Assembly (NCBI GenBank): GCA_021774875.1
Contig: JAJFIP010000261.1
Span: forward strand, 1-37,350
Length of the DNA stretch: 37,350 nt
Reading direction: 5' to 3'
Source: Emcibacter sp.
GTDB lineage: Bacteria > Pseudomonadota > Alphaproteobacteria > Sphingomonadales > Emcibacteraceae
Shown here: piece after piece, positions 1 through 8,564 of the stretch
How positions within the stretch are numbered: the stretch's first letter is position 1
Layout: each line of letters starts with the position of its first letter
The notes under the pieces: generated by a model
What the model was told of the DNA's origin: nothing
Seen by the model: only the letters and a program-made list of their open reading frames with translations
Databases searched by the model: none
Made by a program: the position numbers and the translations under genes

Positions 1-1176
1 TATTTTCATTTTTCCTTTGATATGTCTCTTCGTTGGGCTCTGGTAGCCAGTGAATAAAGGTGATTGGAGTAGCGTGTCTATCTCATTTCTCAAGAATGGT
101 CTTCTCTTTTTACCAGACTTGTTTCCTTTTTTCTTGGCAAGCTTTATGTTGGTTGCCGGAGATGCCTCAACATACCCATCATCCACAGCCCATTGAAAGA
201 ACGCCTTTACGAGGGATAAATATTTTTGGCATGTCTTGAAACTATTGCGAACGACATTTGTGTCTTGTTTACTTTTGAATACTACTTTTTTTAATGTGAG
301 TTTTTTGTAACCTTTTTTCTTGGAATAATTTTTAGGCATAAGAGTCAGCATGTCTTTAAAATTACGAACGTCAGCTTTGGTTATTGTATTAAGTATTTTA
401 TCTTCGCCAAACAAATCCAGTATCCAATTATAGACCCTTTGATAATCCTCTTTAGTACCAAGCTTGATTTCATCCTTCTTATATAATTTGTGACGGTTAA
501 TAGCCTCGGATAAAGAAATTTGTTCGATTGTCTGCTTTGCGTAAGCAGCAATCTGTGTGGGGACGAAGAGAGGGTCTTGAGGGGTTGTTTCAGTGTGTTG
601 CCCAGTTAAGTGTGCGTGATAAATTCGTAATGCCTCTGCGTGAGCTCTACAAATCAAACTCCCCAGTATAATGTATTCATTTGAGTTCCTTGATGGTATT
701 TTTTGGCCTATATCCTCGAAACTCTGATCAATTTGATAACAAATATCTGGACTAAACTTCTTGGATATGGTCATTTTTTTAAATGAATCTATGGAATTGG
801 GAACTTTGGATGCTTGCCATTCTGGATCAAATCCTTTCCTATTCTTGGTCACCGAGGCAAGATGAGGGCCTAATTCTATTTCATCAAGGTAAGATTGGAG
901 TTCCCTTCTAAAGTAATCTCTCGCAATTTCCTTTGCTTCAGGACTGATGTTATCGGATAACATAGGTTCAACACTCTCTAGGATATGTTTATACTTAAGA
1001 TCAATATAAGCGCATCTTAATCGAGCTTCCTCAACATTACCAGTTTTCAACGACCGTCGTATTTCCCTCATGCCGAGATGCTGATTAATCAGTCCGTACA
1101 ATTGTCGACGATAATAATACACACTATCTTTTATATATAATTTAGGTGTACCTGTGTGATGAAAGCCCCCTTTCAT
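1..1176 (-). CDS. Tyrosine recombinase / phage-type integrase, C-terminus cut off by the window edge (absent from the supplied ORF track)
   Basis: Manual minus-strand translation from ATG at 1176 is open for 392 codons to position 1: MKGGFHHTGTPKLYIKDSVYYYRRQLYGLINQHLGMREIRRSLKTGNVEEARLRCAYIDL...NSFKTCQKYLSLVKAFFQWAVDDGYVEASPATNIKLAKKKGNKSGKKRRPFLRNEIDTLLQS... The N-terminus resembles the DUF6538-type domain (YYYRR...LG..EIRRSLKT...EAR) and is followed by a core-binding-like region (FFQWAVDDGYVEASPATNI). It lies next to a tRNA. Confidence 0.87.
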   Translation of the reverse strand, partial: MKGGFHHTGTPKLYIKDSVYYYRRQLYGLINQHLGMREIRRSLKTGNVEEARLRCAYIDLKYKHILESVEPMLSDNISPEAKEIARDYFRRELQSYLDEIELGPHLASVTKNRKGFDPEWQASKVPNSIDSFKKMTISKKFSPDICYQIDQSFEDIGQKIPSRNSNEYIILGSLICRAHAEALRIYHAHLTGQHTETTPQDPLFVPTQIAAYAKQTIEQISLSEAINRHKLYKKDEIKLGTKEDYQRVYNWILDLFGEDKILNTITKADVRNFKDMLTLMPKNYSKKKGYKKLTLKKVVFKSKQDTNVVRNSFKTCQKYLSLVKAFFQWAVDDGYVEASPATNIKLAKKKGNKSGKKRRPFLRNEIDTLLQSPLFTGYQSPTKRHIKGKMKI

Positions 1177-1188
1177 GATAGGTACCTC

Positions 1189-1219
1189 AGTGTACAGCCA
1201 AGTGTACTACCAAGTGTAC
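1189..1219. repeat. Three AGTGTAC iterons at 12-bp spacing upstream of the integrase
   Basis: AGTGTAC occurs at 1189-1195, 1201-1207 and 1213-1219; the 12-bp units read AGTGTACAGCCA / AGTGTACTACCA / AGTGTACTCATT. Confidence 0.8.
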
Positions 1220-1285
1220 TCATTATAAGTACTACTCCTCCATTAAGAGGGGTATTGTTATATAACAGGGGGTTAGGTATGAGAA

Positions 1286-1375
1286 TGGAGGAGAGGAAGG
1301 GATTCGAACCCTCGATACTATCGCTAGTATACACGCTTTCCAAGCGTGCGCCTTAAACCACTCGGCCACCTCTCC
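1286..1375 (-). tRNA. tRNA-Ser(GGA)
   Basis: Minus strand GGAGAGGTGGCCGAGTGGTTTAAGGCGCACGCTTGGAAAGCGTGTATACTAGCGATAGTATCGAGGGTTCGAATCCCTTCCTCTCCTCCA: 7-bp acceptor stem, anticodon stem CACGC/GCGTG with loop TTGGAAA, long variable arm ATACTA-GCGA-TAGTAT, TTCGAAT T-loop, encoded CCA. Confidence 0.97.
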
Positions 1376-1528
1376 ATTTCCACAGGATTGATGGCGCAAT
1401 ATACCTATCCTGAATAAGGATGCAAGTCATCAACCCTATTAAATTCCCATAATTTTGCTTTATTTTACTAATTTGCCAAAATATAAGAATTGCGTTATAA
1501 TTTTTTTATCAAATACAGAGGTTATAAC

Positions 1529-1828
1529 ATGATAGCAGTAAGATATTTTGGATTTGGATTATGTGCCTTTTCCGTATTGATATTGATATATGAAATTATA
1601 AAATATGTTGAGCGCCACACCCTCAATCTTATTACCCTGCGACAAGCCTGGCAGAATAGAAATGTTGGGGGCCAGACCAGCAGTAGCGGTTCCTCTGCTG
1701 ATAGCTCTTTACCAGGTTTCTTGGGTGATCTGGCCACGTTATTGCTTAACATGCCGCTGCTTTCTGTGGTGGTTTTGCTAGGTGTGTTTTTATTGTTTAT
1801 CACCCGGCATAATGACAGGGCGCGTTAA
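1529..1828 (+). CDS. Small putative membrane protein with two hydrophobic segments, function unknown
   Basis: ORF 1490..1828; the internal ATG at 1529 is preceded by a GAGG-like RBS. Hydrophobic N-terminal (YFGFGLCAFSVLILIYEI) and C-terminal (MPLLSVVVLLGVFLLFI) segments. Confidence 0.6.
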   Translation: MIAVRYFGFGLCAFSVLILIYEIIKYVERHTLNLITLRQAWQNRNVGGQTSSSGSSADSSLPGFLGDLATLLLNMPLLSVVVLLGVFLLFITRHNDRAR

Positions 1829-1842
1829 TAGTCAAGAAGTGC

Positions 1843-1871
1843 TTGACAATGGGCCGTCATTTAACGATAAC
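1843..1871 (+). promoter_or_regulatory. Candidate sigma70-type promoter upstream of rpmF
   Basis: TTGACA at 1843-1848, 17-bp spacer, GATAAC at 1866-1871. Confidence 0.5.
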
Positions 1872-1978
1872 ACACTGTTTTTGAGATTCAGGCTCTTTTA
1901 AATCATATTTTCAAGGGCAGAGATGGTGCTGAAATTATCGACATACATCCAGAATTAAAGTTTAGTTAGGATAAGAAA

Positions 1979-2164
1979 ATGGCCGTTCCTAAAAGGAAAA
2001 TATCACCACACCGCCGTGGTAACCGTCGTTCACACGATAGCTTGAGCGTCGATACCTATGTGGAAGATAACGAAAGTGGCGAATTGCGTCGTCGTCATCA
2101 TATTGACCTGAGTACAGGAAAATATCGTGGACGGCAGATTCTGGAGCCAAATGACAACTATTAG
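1979..2164 (+). CDS. rpmF: 50S ribosomal protein L32
   Basis: [22 protein letters not shown]...[30 protein letters not shown] is a clear bL32 sequence. Confidence 0.98.
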   Translation: MAVPKRKISPHRRGNRRSHDSLSVDTYVEDNESGELRRRHHIDLSTGKYRGRQILEPNDNY

Positions 2165-2190
2165 GATTCTGGAAAAATATATTACGTCAA

Positions 2191-2224
2191 AAACCGGCTG
2201 GATTATTCTCGCCGGTTTTTTTTG
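2191..2224 (+). terminator. Rho-independent terminator downstream of rpmF
   Basis: AAACCGGC (2191-2198) ... GCCGGTTT (2211-2218) followed by a T run. Confidence 0.85.
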
Positions 2225-2290
2225 TGTTCAGAGGTCAAGGCCAGAAAAACCAATTCGGCTATTGCTGAAAGCCGCAAGTCGTCCTACATA

Positions 2291-2463
2291 GGGGGAGGTG
2301 GTTCTGTCCTGTGCGTGTTTTATCTTACTCCCCGGGGCGATAATTTTTCCGAAGGGAGCTGTCCCTGTCCGGGCCGTGGTCCGGTTATTACGGCGCCCAC
2401 CTGTTTTAACAGGTTCCGGAGGATAATACGTAAAGCACGGCAGAGACGGTTCCGCCACTCTTT
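2291..2463 (+). ncRNA. ssrS: Candidate 6S RNA (SsrS)
   Basis: Lies immediately upstream of 5-formyltetrahydrofolate cyclo-ligase, the conserved ssrS-ygfA arrangement in proteobacteria. The 5' GAGGTGG...CTGTCCTGTGC region pairs imperfectly with 3' GCACGGCAG...CCACTC, and the 3' half contains CGGCGCCCACCTGTTTTAACAGGTTCCGGAGG, which resembles alphaproteobacterial 6S RNAs. Ends approximate. Confidence 0.8.
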
Positions 2464-2478
2464 TTATATTGGAAATAA

Positions 2479-3084
2479 ATGAAACAGAAAAAATCAGCTC
2501 TGCGTCGGGAAATGAAAACCATACGTGAGAATCTTCCTGCGCAAGATGATGATATGGCGGCCCGGTTAATTACATCCCGTATATTACGTCTGCCGGAAAT
2601 GGCCGGGGAAATTCAGCGCGGTATCAAGGCGAGCAGCAATGAGCCGCATATTGTCGCAGGATATTATCCGATCCAGTCTGAAGTTGATTGCCTGTTTATC
2701 CTCAAAGCCCTGAATGCGATTCAGTGCCGCTGTGCTTTGCCGGTCATTACGGGTAAAAATCAATATCTGGCCTTTAAGGAATGGGACTTGACCGGGGAAC
2801 TGACGGACGGGCCTTATGGCACGAGGGAGCCGCTTTCGGGCCTGCTCAATGTTATGCCGGATATTATTCTGGTGCCGCTACTTGCTTTTGATGAAAATGG
2901 CCACAGGTTGGGCTATGGCGGCGGCTATTATGATCGCACTTTAGAGGAATACCGCCACAAAGGTCATGACTTTACCGCAATCGGTGTTGCTTTTGATGGT
3001 CAGAAAAGCGATCATATACCCGTAGCCGGACATGACCAGCCCCTTGACATTATTGTCACAGAAAAGAAAGTTTACCGACCGTGA
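2479..3084 (+). CDS. 5-formyltetrahydrofolate cyclo-ligase
   Basis: KSALRREMKTIRENL...VAGYYPIQSEVD...PDIILVPLLAFDENGHRLGYGGGYYDRTL (5-FTHF cyclo-ligase signature). Confidence 0.95.
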   Translation: MKQKKSALRREMKTIRENLPAQDDDMAARLITSRILRLPEMAGEIQRGIKASSNEPHIVAGYYPIQSEVDCLFILKALNAIQCRCALPVITGKNQYLAFKEWDLTGELTDGPYGTREPLSGLLNVMPDIILVPLLAFDENGHRLGYGGGYYDRTLEEYRHKGHDFTAIGVAFDGQKSDHIPVAGHDQPLDIIVTEKKVYRP

Positions 3085-3896
3085 GATTATTATATTTAGG
3101 TGATATTGTCGGACGCGCTGGTCGCACACTTGCCATAGAGAAAATTCCCGAGTTTCGGAAGGCGCTCAAACTGGACTTTGTCGTCATCAACGGGGAAAAT
3201 GCAGCTTCGGGATTTGGCATTACTGCCAAAATATGCCGGGAATTTTTTGATGCCGGAGTTGATGTCATCAGTACGGGCAACCACGTCTGGGATCAAAAAG
3301 AAACCAAAACCCATATCGCCAGCGAGCCGCGCCTGATCAGACCGATAAATTATCCGGCGGGTACTCCGGGCCGGGGCAGTGTCATGGTTCAGGATACGCG
3401 GGGCCGTAATCTTCTGGTCATAAATGTTATGGGGCAGGTTTTTATGGGCGGGCTGGATGATCCCTTTGCGGCCGTGGATGCAGAACTAAAAAAATATCCC
3501 CTCGGCAGTGGCGCGAAATTCATTCTGGTGGATATTCATGGGGAGGCAACATCGGAAAAAATGGCCATGGGTCATTTCTGTGATGGCCGTGCCTCACTTG
3601 TTGTTGGTACCCATAGCCATGTACCCACAGCGGACGCTCAAATTCTGGACGGCGGTACGGCTTACCAGACGGACGCGGGTATGTGCGGTGATTATAACAG
3701 CGTGATCGGCATGGATAAGGCCGAGCCTTTACAGCGTTTCACCCGCAAAATTTCCACGGGCCGTTTTGCCCCAGCCTTGGGGGAGGCGACCCTGTGCGGT
3801 GTATTCGTGGAAAGCGACGACAAAACCGGCCTCGCCAAACGCATCGAGCCATTGCGTCTGGGGGCAAGACTGCACGGGGCTATGCCGGTTTTATAG
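3081..3896 (+). CDS. YmdB-family metallophosphoesterase (TIGR00282-like)
   Basis: MRLLYLGDIVGRAGR...DFVVINGENAASGFGIT...DVISTGNHVWDQKE...DIHGEATSEKMAMGHFCDGRASLVVGTHSHVPTAD; GTG start overlaps the upstream stop. Confidence 0.95.
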   Translation: MRLLYLGDIVGRAGRTLAIEKIPEFRKALKLDFVVINGENAASGFGITAKICREFFDAGVDVISTGNHVWDQKETKTHIASEPRLIRPINYPAGTPGRGSVMVQDTRGRNLLVINVMGQVFMGGLDDPFAAVDAELKKYPLGSGAKFILVDIHGEATSEKMAMGHFCDGRASLVVGTHSHVPTADAQILDGGTAYQTDAGMCGDYNSVIGMDKAEPLQRFTRKISTGRFAPALGEATLCGVFVESDDKTGLAKRIEPLRLGARLHGAMPVL

Positions 3897-3963
3897 AAGC
3901 CACATTCTTGTTTTCCCAAAATAATATGATATGGTTCATTTGTCTTCACATGGTGTGAAGATT

Positions 3964-4115
3964 GTTCTCAGGGCGGGGCGAAATTCCCCACCGGCGGTGA
4001 GGAGTGATATGCTTCAAGCCCGCGAGCGCCTTTTATCGTCATTAACAATAAAAGGGTCAGCAGATTCGGTGAAACTCCGAAGCCGACGGTCATAGTCCGG
4101 ATGGTAGAGAACGAA
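3964..4115 (+). promoter_or_regulatory. FMN riboswitch (RFN element)
   Basis: TCAGGGCGGGGCGAAATTCCCCACCGGCGGT...AAGCCCGCGAGCGCC...GTCAGCAGATTCGGTGAAACTCCGAAGCCGACGGTCATAGTCCGGATGGTAGAGAACG matches the conserved RFN core; it lies upstream of ribH. Confidence 0.97.
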
Positions 4116-4197
4116 AGTGAAAGACGGATTGCGTTTAGCGGACCGTCCCTGTTTTCGTGCGCCTTGGTTCTGTTTTTATATAAAAAGGACCAAACTC

Positions 4198-4677
4198 ATG
4201 GATAATTTATCCCAACAAAACCCCGAAATTCTTCGGGTCGCATTTATCAAAGCAGGATGGCATGCCGACATCGTTGGCCAATGTTATCAATCCTGTTTAA
4301 ATTATATAAAACAACAGTCAAACGGATGCTGTCATGTTGATGCGTTTGATGTGCCGGGGGCATTGGAAATCCCCCTATTGGCGCAGGATTTGGCAAATTC
4401 AGGCCAATATCATGCCATCATAGCATCCGCATTAATCGTGGATGGTGGTATCTACCGACACGACTTCGTCTCGTCTGCCGTTATTGATGGCATAATGCGT
4501 GTCCAGCTGGATACGGGAATACCTGTATTCTCTGCAGTACTTACACCGCATCATTTTCATGAAAGCAAGGATCATAAAGAATTCTTTTATGATCACTTTA
4601 AGGTGAAAGGACAAGAGGTGGCCGAGGCTTGCCTGATGATGATAGCCATCAGAAGACAGATCAGTCTTGCGGCTTAG
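4198..4677 (+). CDS. ribH: 6,7-dimethyl-8-ribityllumazine synthase
   Basis: FIKAGWHADIVGQCYQSC...FDVPGALEIPLLAQDLA...DGGIYRHDFVSSAVIDGIMRVQLDTGIPVFSAVLTPHHF; RFN element upstream. The start at 4198 is preferred over 4117. Confidence 0.93.
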   Translation: MDNLSQQNPEILRVAFIKAGWHADIVGQCYQSCLNYIKQQSNGCCHVDAFDVPGALEIPLLAQDLANSGQYHAIIASALIVDGGIYRHDFVSSAVIDGIMRVQLDTGIPVFSAVLTPHHFHESKDHKEFFYDHFKVKGQEVAEACLMMIAIRRQISLAA

Positions 4678-4681
4678 TTTT

Positions 4682-4720
4682 AAATTGATACTCCGGCACA
4701 GACCGCCGGAGTATCAATTT
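4682..4720. terminator. Long perfect inverted repeat downstream of ribH, possible terminator hairpin
   Basis: AAATTGATACTCCGGC-acagacc-GCCGGAGTATCAATTT: 16-bp perfect stem with 7-nt loop, 4 nt after the ribH stop; only a short T tract. Confidence 0.7.
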
Positions 4721-4776
4721 CCCCCTCTAGGCTCAGAGTAAATTGATTTACCTTGCAAAAATCAGTAGAAAATACT

Positions 4777-4804
4777 ATTATGTAAGTATATGTATTACAA
4801 TAAT
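4777..4804. promoter_or_regulatory. Quasi-palindromic candidate autoregulatory operator upstream of parDE
   Basis: ATTATGTAAGTATATGTATTACAATAAT with TGTAA / TTACA arms, directly upstream of the ATG at 4816. Confidence 0.45.
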
Positions 4805-4815
4805 GAGGTAAAGCA

Positions 4816-5073
4816 ATGTCCAGAACAATTACATTCCAACCTAATGAAGAACTTGGCAGCTTCATCGAGGGACAAGTAGAAATAGGCAATTTTCAAAATC
4901 AAAGTGAAGTTGTAAGGGCAGGGCTGCGATTGCTCCAAGAACAAAACGCAGAATCTAAGCTACAACAACTAAGAAATTTAATTGATGAAGCAGAAAATAG
5001 CCCTACAATGGAAAACTGGTCTAAAGAAGAGTTCTTAACACGGATGAAAAGCAAGGTGAATGCCTCACAATAA
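4816..5073 (+). CDS. parD: ParD-type (ribbon-helix-helix) antitoxin
   Basis: MSRTITFQPNEELGSFIEGQVEIGNFQNQSEVVRAGLRLLQEQNAESKLQQLRNLIDEAENSP; overlaps the ParE-like ORF downstream. Confidence 0.9.
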   Translation: MSRTITFQPNEELGSFIEGQVEIGNFQNQSEVVRAGLRLLQEQNAESKLQQLRNLIDEAENSPTMENWSKEEFLTRMKSKVNASQ

Positions 5074-5362
5074 TAGGTTTTATGTCCGTAAAACGGCTGA
5101 CAAAGATTTAGATAAAATCTTTGTCTATAGTGTTGAGAATTTCGGTATGAAACGCGCTGAACAATATATTAACGACATAGTAACCGCCTTTCAGAATTTA
5201 GCAGAAAATTATAAGCAGAGCAGGGACTGTAGCCACGTAAGACCTAATTTATATGCATGGGACGTTGTGTCTCATGTAATTTTTTATAAGCCTACAAATG
5301 ACGGCGTATCTATCTATCGGATATTACATAGCTCAATGGATTATAAAAAACACATAAATTAA
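5060..5362 (+). CDS. parE: ParE/RelE-superfamily toxin
   Basis: YVRKTADKDLDKIFVYSVENFGMKRAEQYINDIVTAFQNLAEN...GVSIYRILHSSMDYKKHI; 14-nt overlap with the antitoxin gene. Confidence 0.9.
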   Translation: MPHNNRFYVRKTADKDLDKIFVYSVENFGMKRAEQYINDIVTAFQNLAENYKQSRDCSHVRPNLYAWDVVSHVIFYKPTNDGVSIYRILHSSMDYKKHIN

Positions 5363-5558
5363 GGCAGGGGGCTTACCATTTATTTTCCCAATCCATGGAT
5401 TACGGTTATTCGCAGTGTGAACCATTTATCTCAAACAGGCATTTTTTCCCAAAAAAATCAATTCCCTGTTCACAAACGTCAATCAGTGTATTATCACAGT
5501 CTGGAACCTTATTTTACAATATAAGGACCTGATAACAGGGCTTTTTGGGAACAGACAT

Positions 5559-6308
5559 ATGGCAGGCCATTCCAAGTTTAAGAATATTATGTACCGCAAG
5601 GGCGCACAGGATAAAAAGCGCTCGTCTCTTTTCAGTAAATTATCCAAGGAAATAACCGTTGCTGCCAAGATGGGTGGCCCGGATATGGACAGCAACCCGC
5701 GTCTGCGTCTGGCTGTGCAAACCGCCCGCGGCCAATCCATGCCTAAGGATAATATCCAGCGCGCCATTAATAAATCACAGGGCGGCGATGCGGAAAGCTA
5801 TGACGAAATCCGTTATGAGGGCTATGGCCCCGGCGGCACGGCGATAATAGTTGAAAGCCTGACCGATAACCGCAACCGGGCGGCATCGGACATTCGCACA
5901 GCATTTGCCAAGAATGGCGGCAACCTCGGTGAAACCGGGAGCGTGGCGTTTCAGTTTGATAAAGTAGGCGAGATCATATTTGAAGCTGAGGCATCTTCCG
6001 CTGATGATATGTTTGAAAATGCATTGGAAGCAGGGGCAGAAGATGTGGTTTCAGATGATGAAACCCATGAAATCTATTGTGCCATGGAAGACATGCAAAC
6101 CGTGACGGCGGCCCTGACGGAGGCTGTGGGTAGTGAGCCAAAATCCGCAAAGCTAATCTGGAAACCGCAGAATCCTGTCGAGGTGGATTTGGAATCTGCC
6201 CGCAAATTACTGAAAATGATTGATGTTCTGGATGATCTTGATGATGTGCAGAATATCTACGGCAACTATGAAATTTCAGAACAGGTAATGGAGCAGCTTA
6301 GCGCGTGA
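5559..6308 (+). CDS. yebC: YebC/PmpR-family protein
   Basis: [70 protein letters not shown]. Confidence 0.97.
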   Translation: MAGHSKFKNIMYRKGAQDKKRSSLFSKLSKEITVAAKMGGPDMDSNPRLRLAVQTARGQSMPKDNIQRAINKSQGGDAESYDEIRYEGYGPGGTAIIVESLTDNRNRAASDIRTAFAKNGGNLGETGSVAFQFDKVGEIIFEAEASSADDMFENALEAGAEDVVSDDETHEIYCAMEDMQTVTAALTEAVGSEPKSAKLIWKPQNPVEVDLESARKLLKMIDVLDDLDDVQNIYGNYEISEQVMEQLSA

Positions 6309-6883
6309 CAACAGGAAGGCCCACAAAACAGCGATTGATTGGCCTGGACCCCGGTTTGCAAAAAACCGGCTGGGGCATCATCGATGTTGAAGGGTCCAGA
6401 CTTATTCATGTTGCCAATGGTGTTGTTTATTCCGATAGAAGTTACAGTCTGGCAGAAAGACTTATGCAGCTCTTTGACGGTCTGCAACAGGTGATGAGCG
6501 ACTGGGAGCCCCATTCAGCGGCGGTAGAAGAAACCTTTGTCAATAAAAACCCATCTTCGACCCTGAAACTGGGACAGGCGCGGGGTATTGCGCTTCTGGT
6601 TCCGGCACTGGCGGGGGTTAGTGTGGCGGAATATTCGCCCAATCATATCAAAAAAACCGTCGTTGGCTCTGGTCATGCGGGCAAGGAGCAGGTGGCGGCC
6701 ATGCTGAAAATACTTTTACCCCAAGCGACCATCAACGGCGAGGATGCCGGGGACGCGCTGGCTGTGGCCATATGTCATGCCCATAGCGGCGGCGGACACG
6801 GCACACTTCATGAAACGGTGACCAAAGACCCCTCAGGTGCGACCAGAGGCGGTGCCCAGATATTATACCGGGGAAGCCGTTGA
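6305..6883 (+). CDS. ruvC: Holliday junction endodeoxyribonuclease RuvC
   Basis: [15 protein letters not shown]...[23 protein letters not shown]...[18 protein letters not shown] start, followed by ruvA and ruvB. Confidence 0.97.
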   Translation: MTTGRPTKQRLIGLDPGLQKTGWGIIDVEGSRLIHVANGVVYSDRSYSLAERLMQLFDGLQQVMSDWEPHSAAVEETFVNKNPSSTLKLGQARGIALLVPALAGVSVAEYSPNHIKKTVVGSGHAGKEQVAAMLKILLPQATINGEDAGDALAVAICHAHSGGGHGTLHETVTKDPSGATRGGAQILYRGSR

Positions 6884-7497
6884 TGATTGCCAAGCTGAAA
6901 GGTCTTGTGGATACCATAGGCGAGGACAATTGTGTCATTGACGTGAACGGGGTTGGTTATCTGGTTTTCTGTTCCGGGCGCACTTTGGGCAACCTGCCAT
7001 CCGAGGGTGAGGCGGTCACGCTGATGATCGAAACCCATGTGCGCGAGGATCACATTCACCTGTTTGGCTTTACCTCTGAGATGGAAAAAGACTGGTTTAA
7101 TCTGATACAGACCGTGCAGGGTGTGGGCGCGAAAGTCGCGCTGGCCATATTTTCGTCTGTGGCTATTGATGAATTATCAAATTCCATTGCCGCACAGGAT
7201 AAAACGGTGGTGGGCCGGGCAAAAGGGGTCGGCCCGAAACTTGCTACCCGGATTATTACGGAATTAAAAGACAAGGTAGCGCATTTTGCCGTCACGACGT
7301 CATTTTCCCCGCCCAAGGGCGGCACTGCACCCGCGCCTGACAATTCCGCCAAACAGGATGCGGTATCTGCTCTGGTCAATCTGGGCTATCGTCAGACAGA
7401 GGCCTATATGGCAGTCTCAGGCGTGGCGCGTTCATATGAAGGTGAAGCCGGGGTTTCAGACCTGATCCGTCTTGGGCTTAAGGAGCTTGGCCAATGA
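6880..7497 (+). CDS. ruvA: Holliday junction branch migration protein RuvA
   Basis: [31 protein letters not shown]...[13 protein letters not shown]...[14 protein letters not shown]. Confidence 0.97.
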   Translation: MMIAKLKGLVDTIGEDNCVIDVNGVGYLVFCSGRTLGNLPSEGEAVTLMIETHVREDHIHLFGFTSEMEKDWFNLIQTVQGVGAKVALAIFSSVAIDELSNSIAAQDKTVVGRAKGVGPKLATRIITELKDKVAHFAVTTSFSPPKGGTAPAPDNSAKQDAVSALVNLGYRQTEAYMAVSGVARSYEGEAGVSDLIRLGLKELGQ

Positions 7498-8564
7498 GTG
7501 ATACTGGGATGGATTCCGGGACAGATTCTGGGAAGGATAATCGCGAAATCAGCGGCGGGCAGAAAAACGGTGATGAGGTGGAAACTTCAATCCGGCCTAC
7601 GCGATTAAGTGACTTCATTGGTCAGCGCAAAATCTGCGATAATCTGAAAATCTTTATCGAGGCCGCCCGTATGCGCAACACTGCGCTGGATCATGTGCTG
7701 TTTTATGGCCCGCCCGGATTGGGCAAAACCACTTTGGCACAGATTATGGCGCGGGAACTTGGGGTGAATTTTCGGGCGACCTCTGGCCCGGTTATATCCA
7801 AGGCTGGTGATCTTGCGGCATTGCTGACCAATCTGGAAGAAAATGACATTCTGTTCATTGATGAAATCCACAGGCTTAATCCGGCGGTGGAGGAAATACT
7901 CTATCCGGCCATGGAGGATTATCATCTGGACCTGATCATAGGCGAAGGTCCGGCGGCCAGGTCCGTGCGTATTGATCTGCCGCCGTTCACGCTCATCGGG
8001 GCGACCACAAGATCCGGCCTGCTGACCACCCCGCTCAGAGACCGGTTTGGTATTCCCATTCGGCTGGAATTTTATTCTGCGGAAGATCTGGAAACCATTG
8101 TCAGGCGTGCGGCGCGGGTGCTGGGTGTAGAAATGACCAGCGACGGGGCCAGAGAAATTGCCCGGCGCGCAAGAGGTACGCCGCGTATTGCCGGACGATT
8201 GTTGCGGCGGGTTGCCGATTATGCGCTGGTACGGGCCGATGGTGGCATCGACGCCCAAGTGGCGGATAAGGCCCTTACCCGGCTGGAAGTGGATGGGCGT
8301 GGTCTGGATTCCATGGATCATAAATATCTCAAATGTATTGGGGTAAATTACAATGGTGGGCCGGTGGGTATTGAAACTCTGGCGGCGGCATTGTCTGAAC
8401 CACGGGACGCTATTGAAGAGATTATCGAGCCTTACCTAATCCAGACCGGACTGGTGCAGCGGACCCCGCGCGGACGCATGTTGTCGCCGCAAGGGTATGA
8501 TCATATTGGTGTGACTATTCCAAAAGATCAGGATAAAACGCAAATGAATTTGCTGGATGAGTGA
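7494..8564 (+). CDS. ruvB: Holliday junction branch migration helicase RuvB
   Basis: [26 protein letters not shown]...[24 protein letters not shown]...[10 protein letters not shown]...[20 protein letters not shown]. Confidence 0.98.
   Translation: MSDTGMDSGTDSGKDNREISGGQKNGDEVETSIRPTRLSDFIGQRKICDNLKIFIEAARMRNTALDHVLFYGPPGLGKTTLAQIMARELGVNFRATSGPVISKAGDLAALLTNLEENDILFIDEIHRLNPAVEEILYPAMEDYHLDLIIGEGPAARSVRIDLPPFTLIGATTRSGLLTTPLRDRFGIPIRLEFYSAEDLETIVRRAARVLGVEMTSDGAREIARRARGTPRIAGRLLRRVADYALVRADGGIDAQVADKALTRLEVDGRGLDSMDHKYLKCIGVNYNGGPVGIETLAAALSEPRDAIEEIIEPYLIQTGLVQRTPRGRMLSPQGYDHIGVTIPKDQDKTQMNLLDE

Noticed and set aside
1189-1219. Possible short CRISPR-like array
   Set aside because: Repeat core is only 7 bp with a 12-bp period and three copies; no cas genes. 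Better explained as protein-binding iterons.
1156-1356. 66-aa ORF across the integrase 5' region and tRNA-Ser
   Set aside because: Overlaps the tRNA gene and att region; not a credible protein.
2222-2482. 86-aa ORF (and the minus-strand 2228..2458 ORF) upstream of 5-FTHF cyclo-ligase
   Set aside because: Coincides with the candidate 6S RNA and the rpmF terminator; protein sequence has no plausible features.
7605-8321. 238-aa minus-strand ORF antisense to ruvB
   Set aside because: Fully inside a confidently identified RuvB CDS; no recognisable motifs and likely a shadow ORF.
6305-8564. ruvCAB with yebC as an unusual DNA-repair island
   Set aside because: yebC-ruvC-ruvA-ruvB-ybgC-tolQRAB-pal order is a common proteobacterial arrangement.
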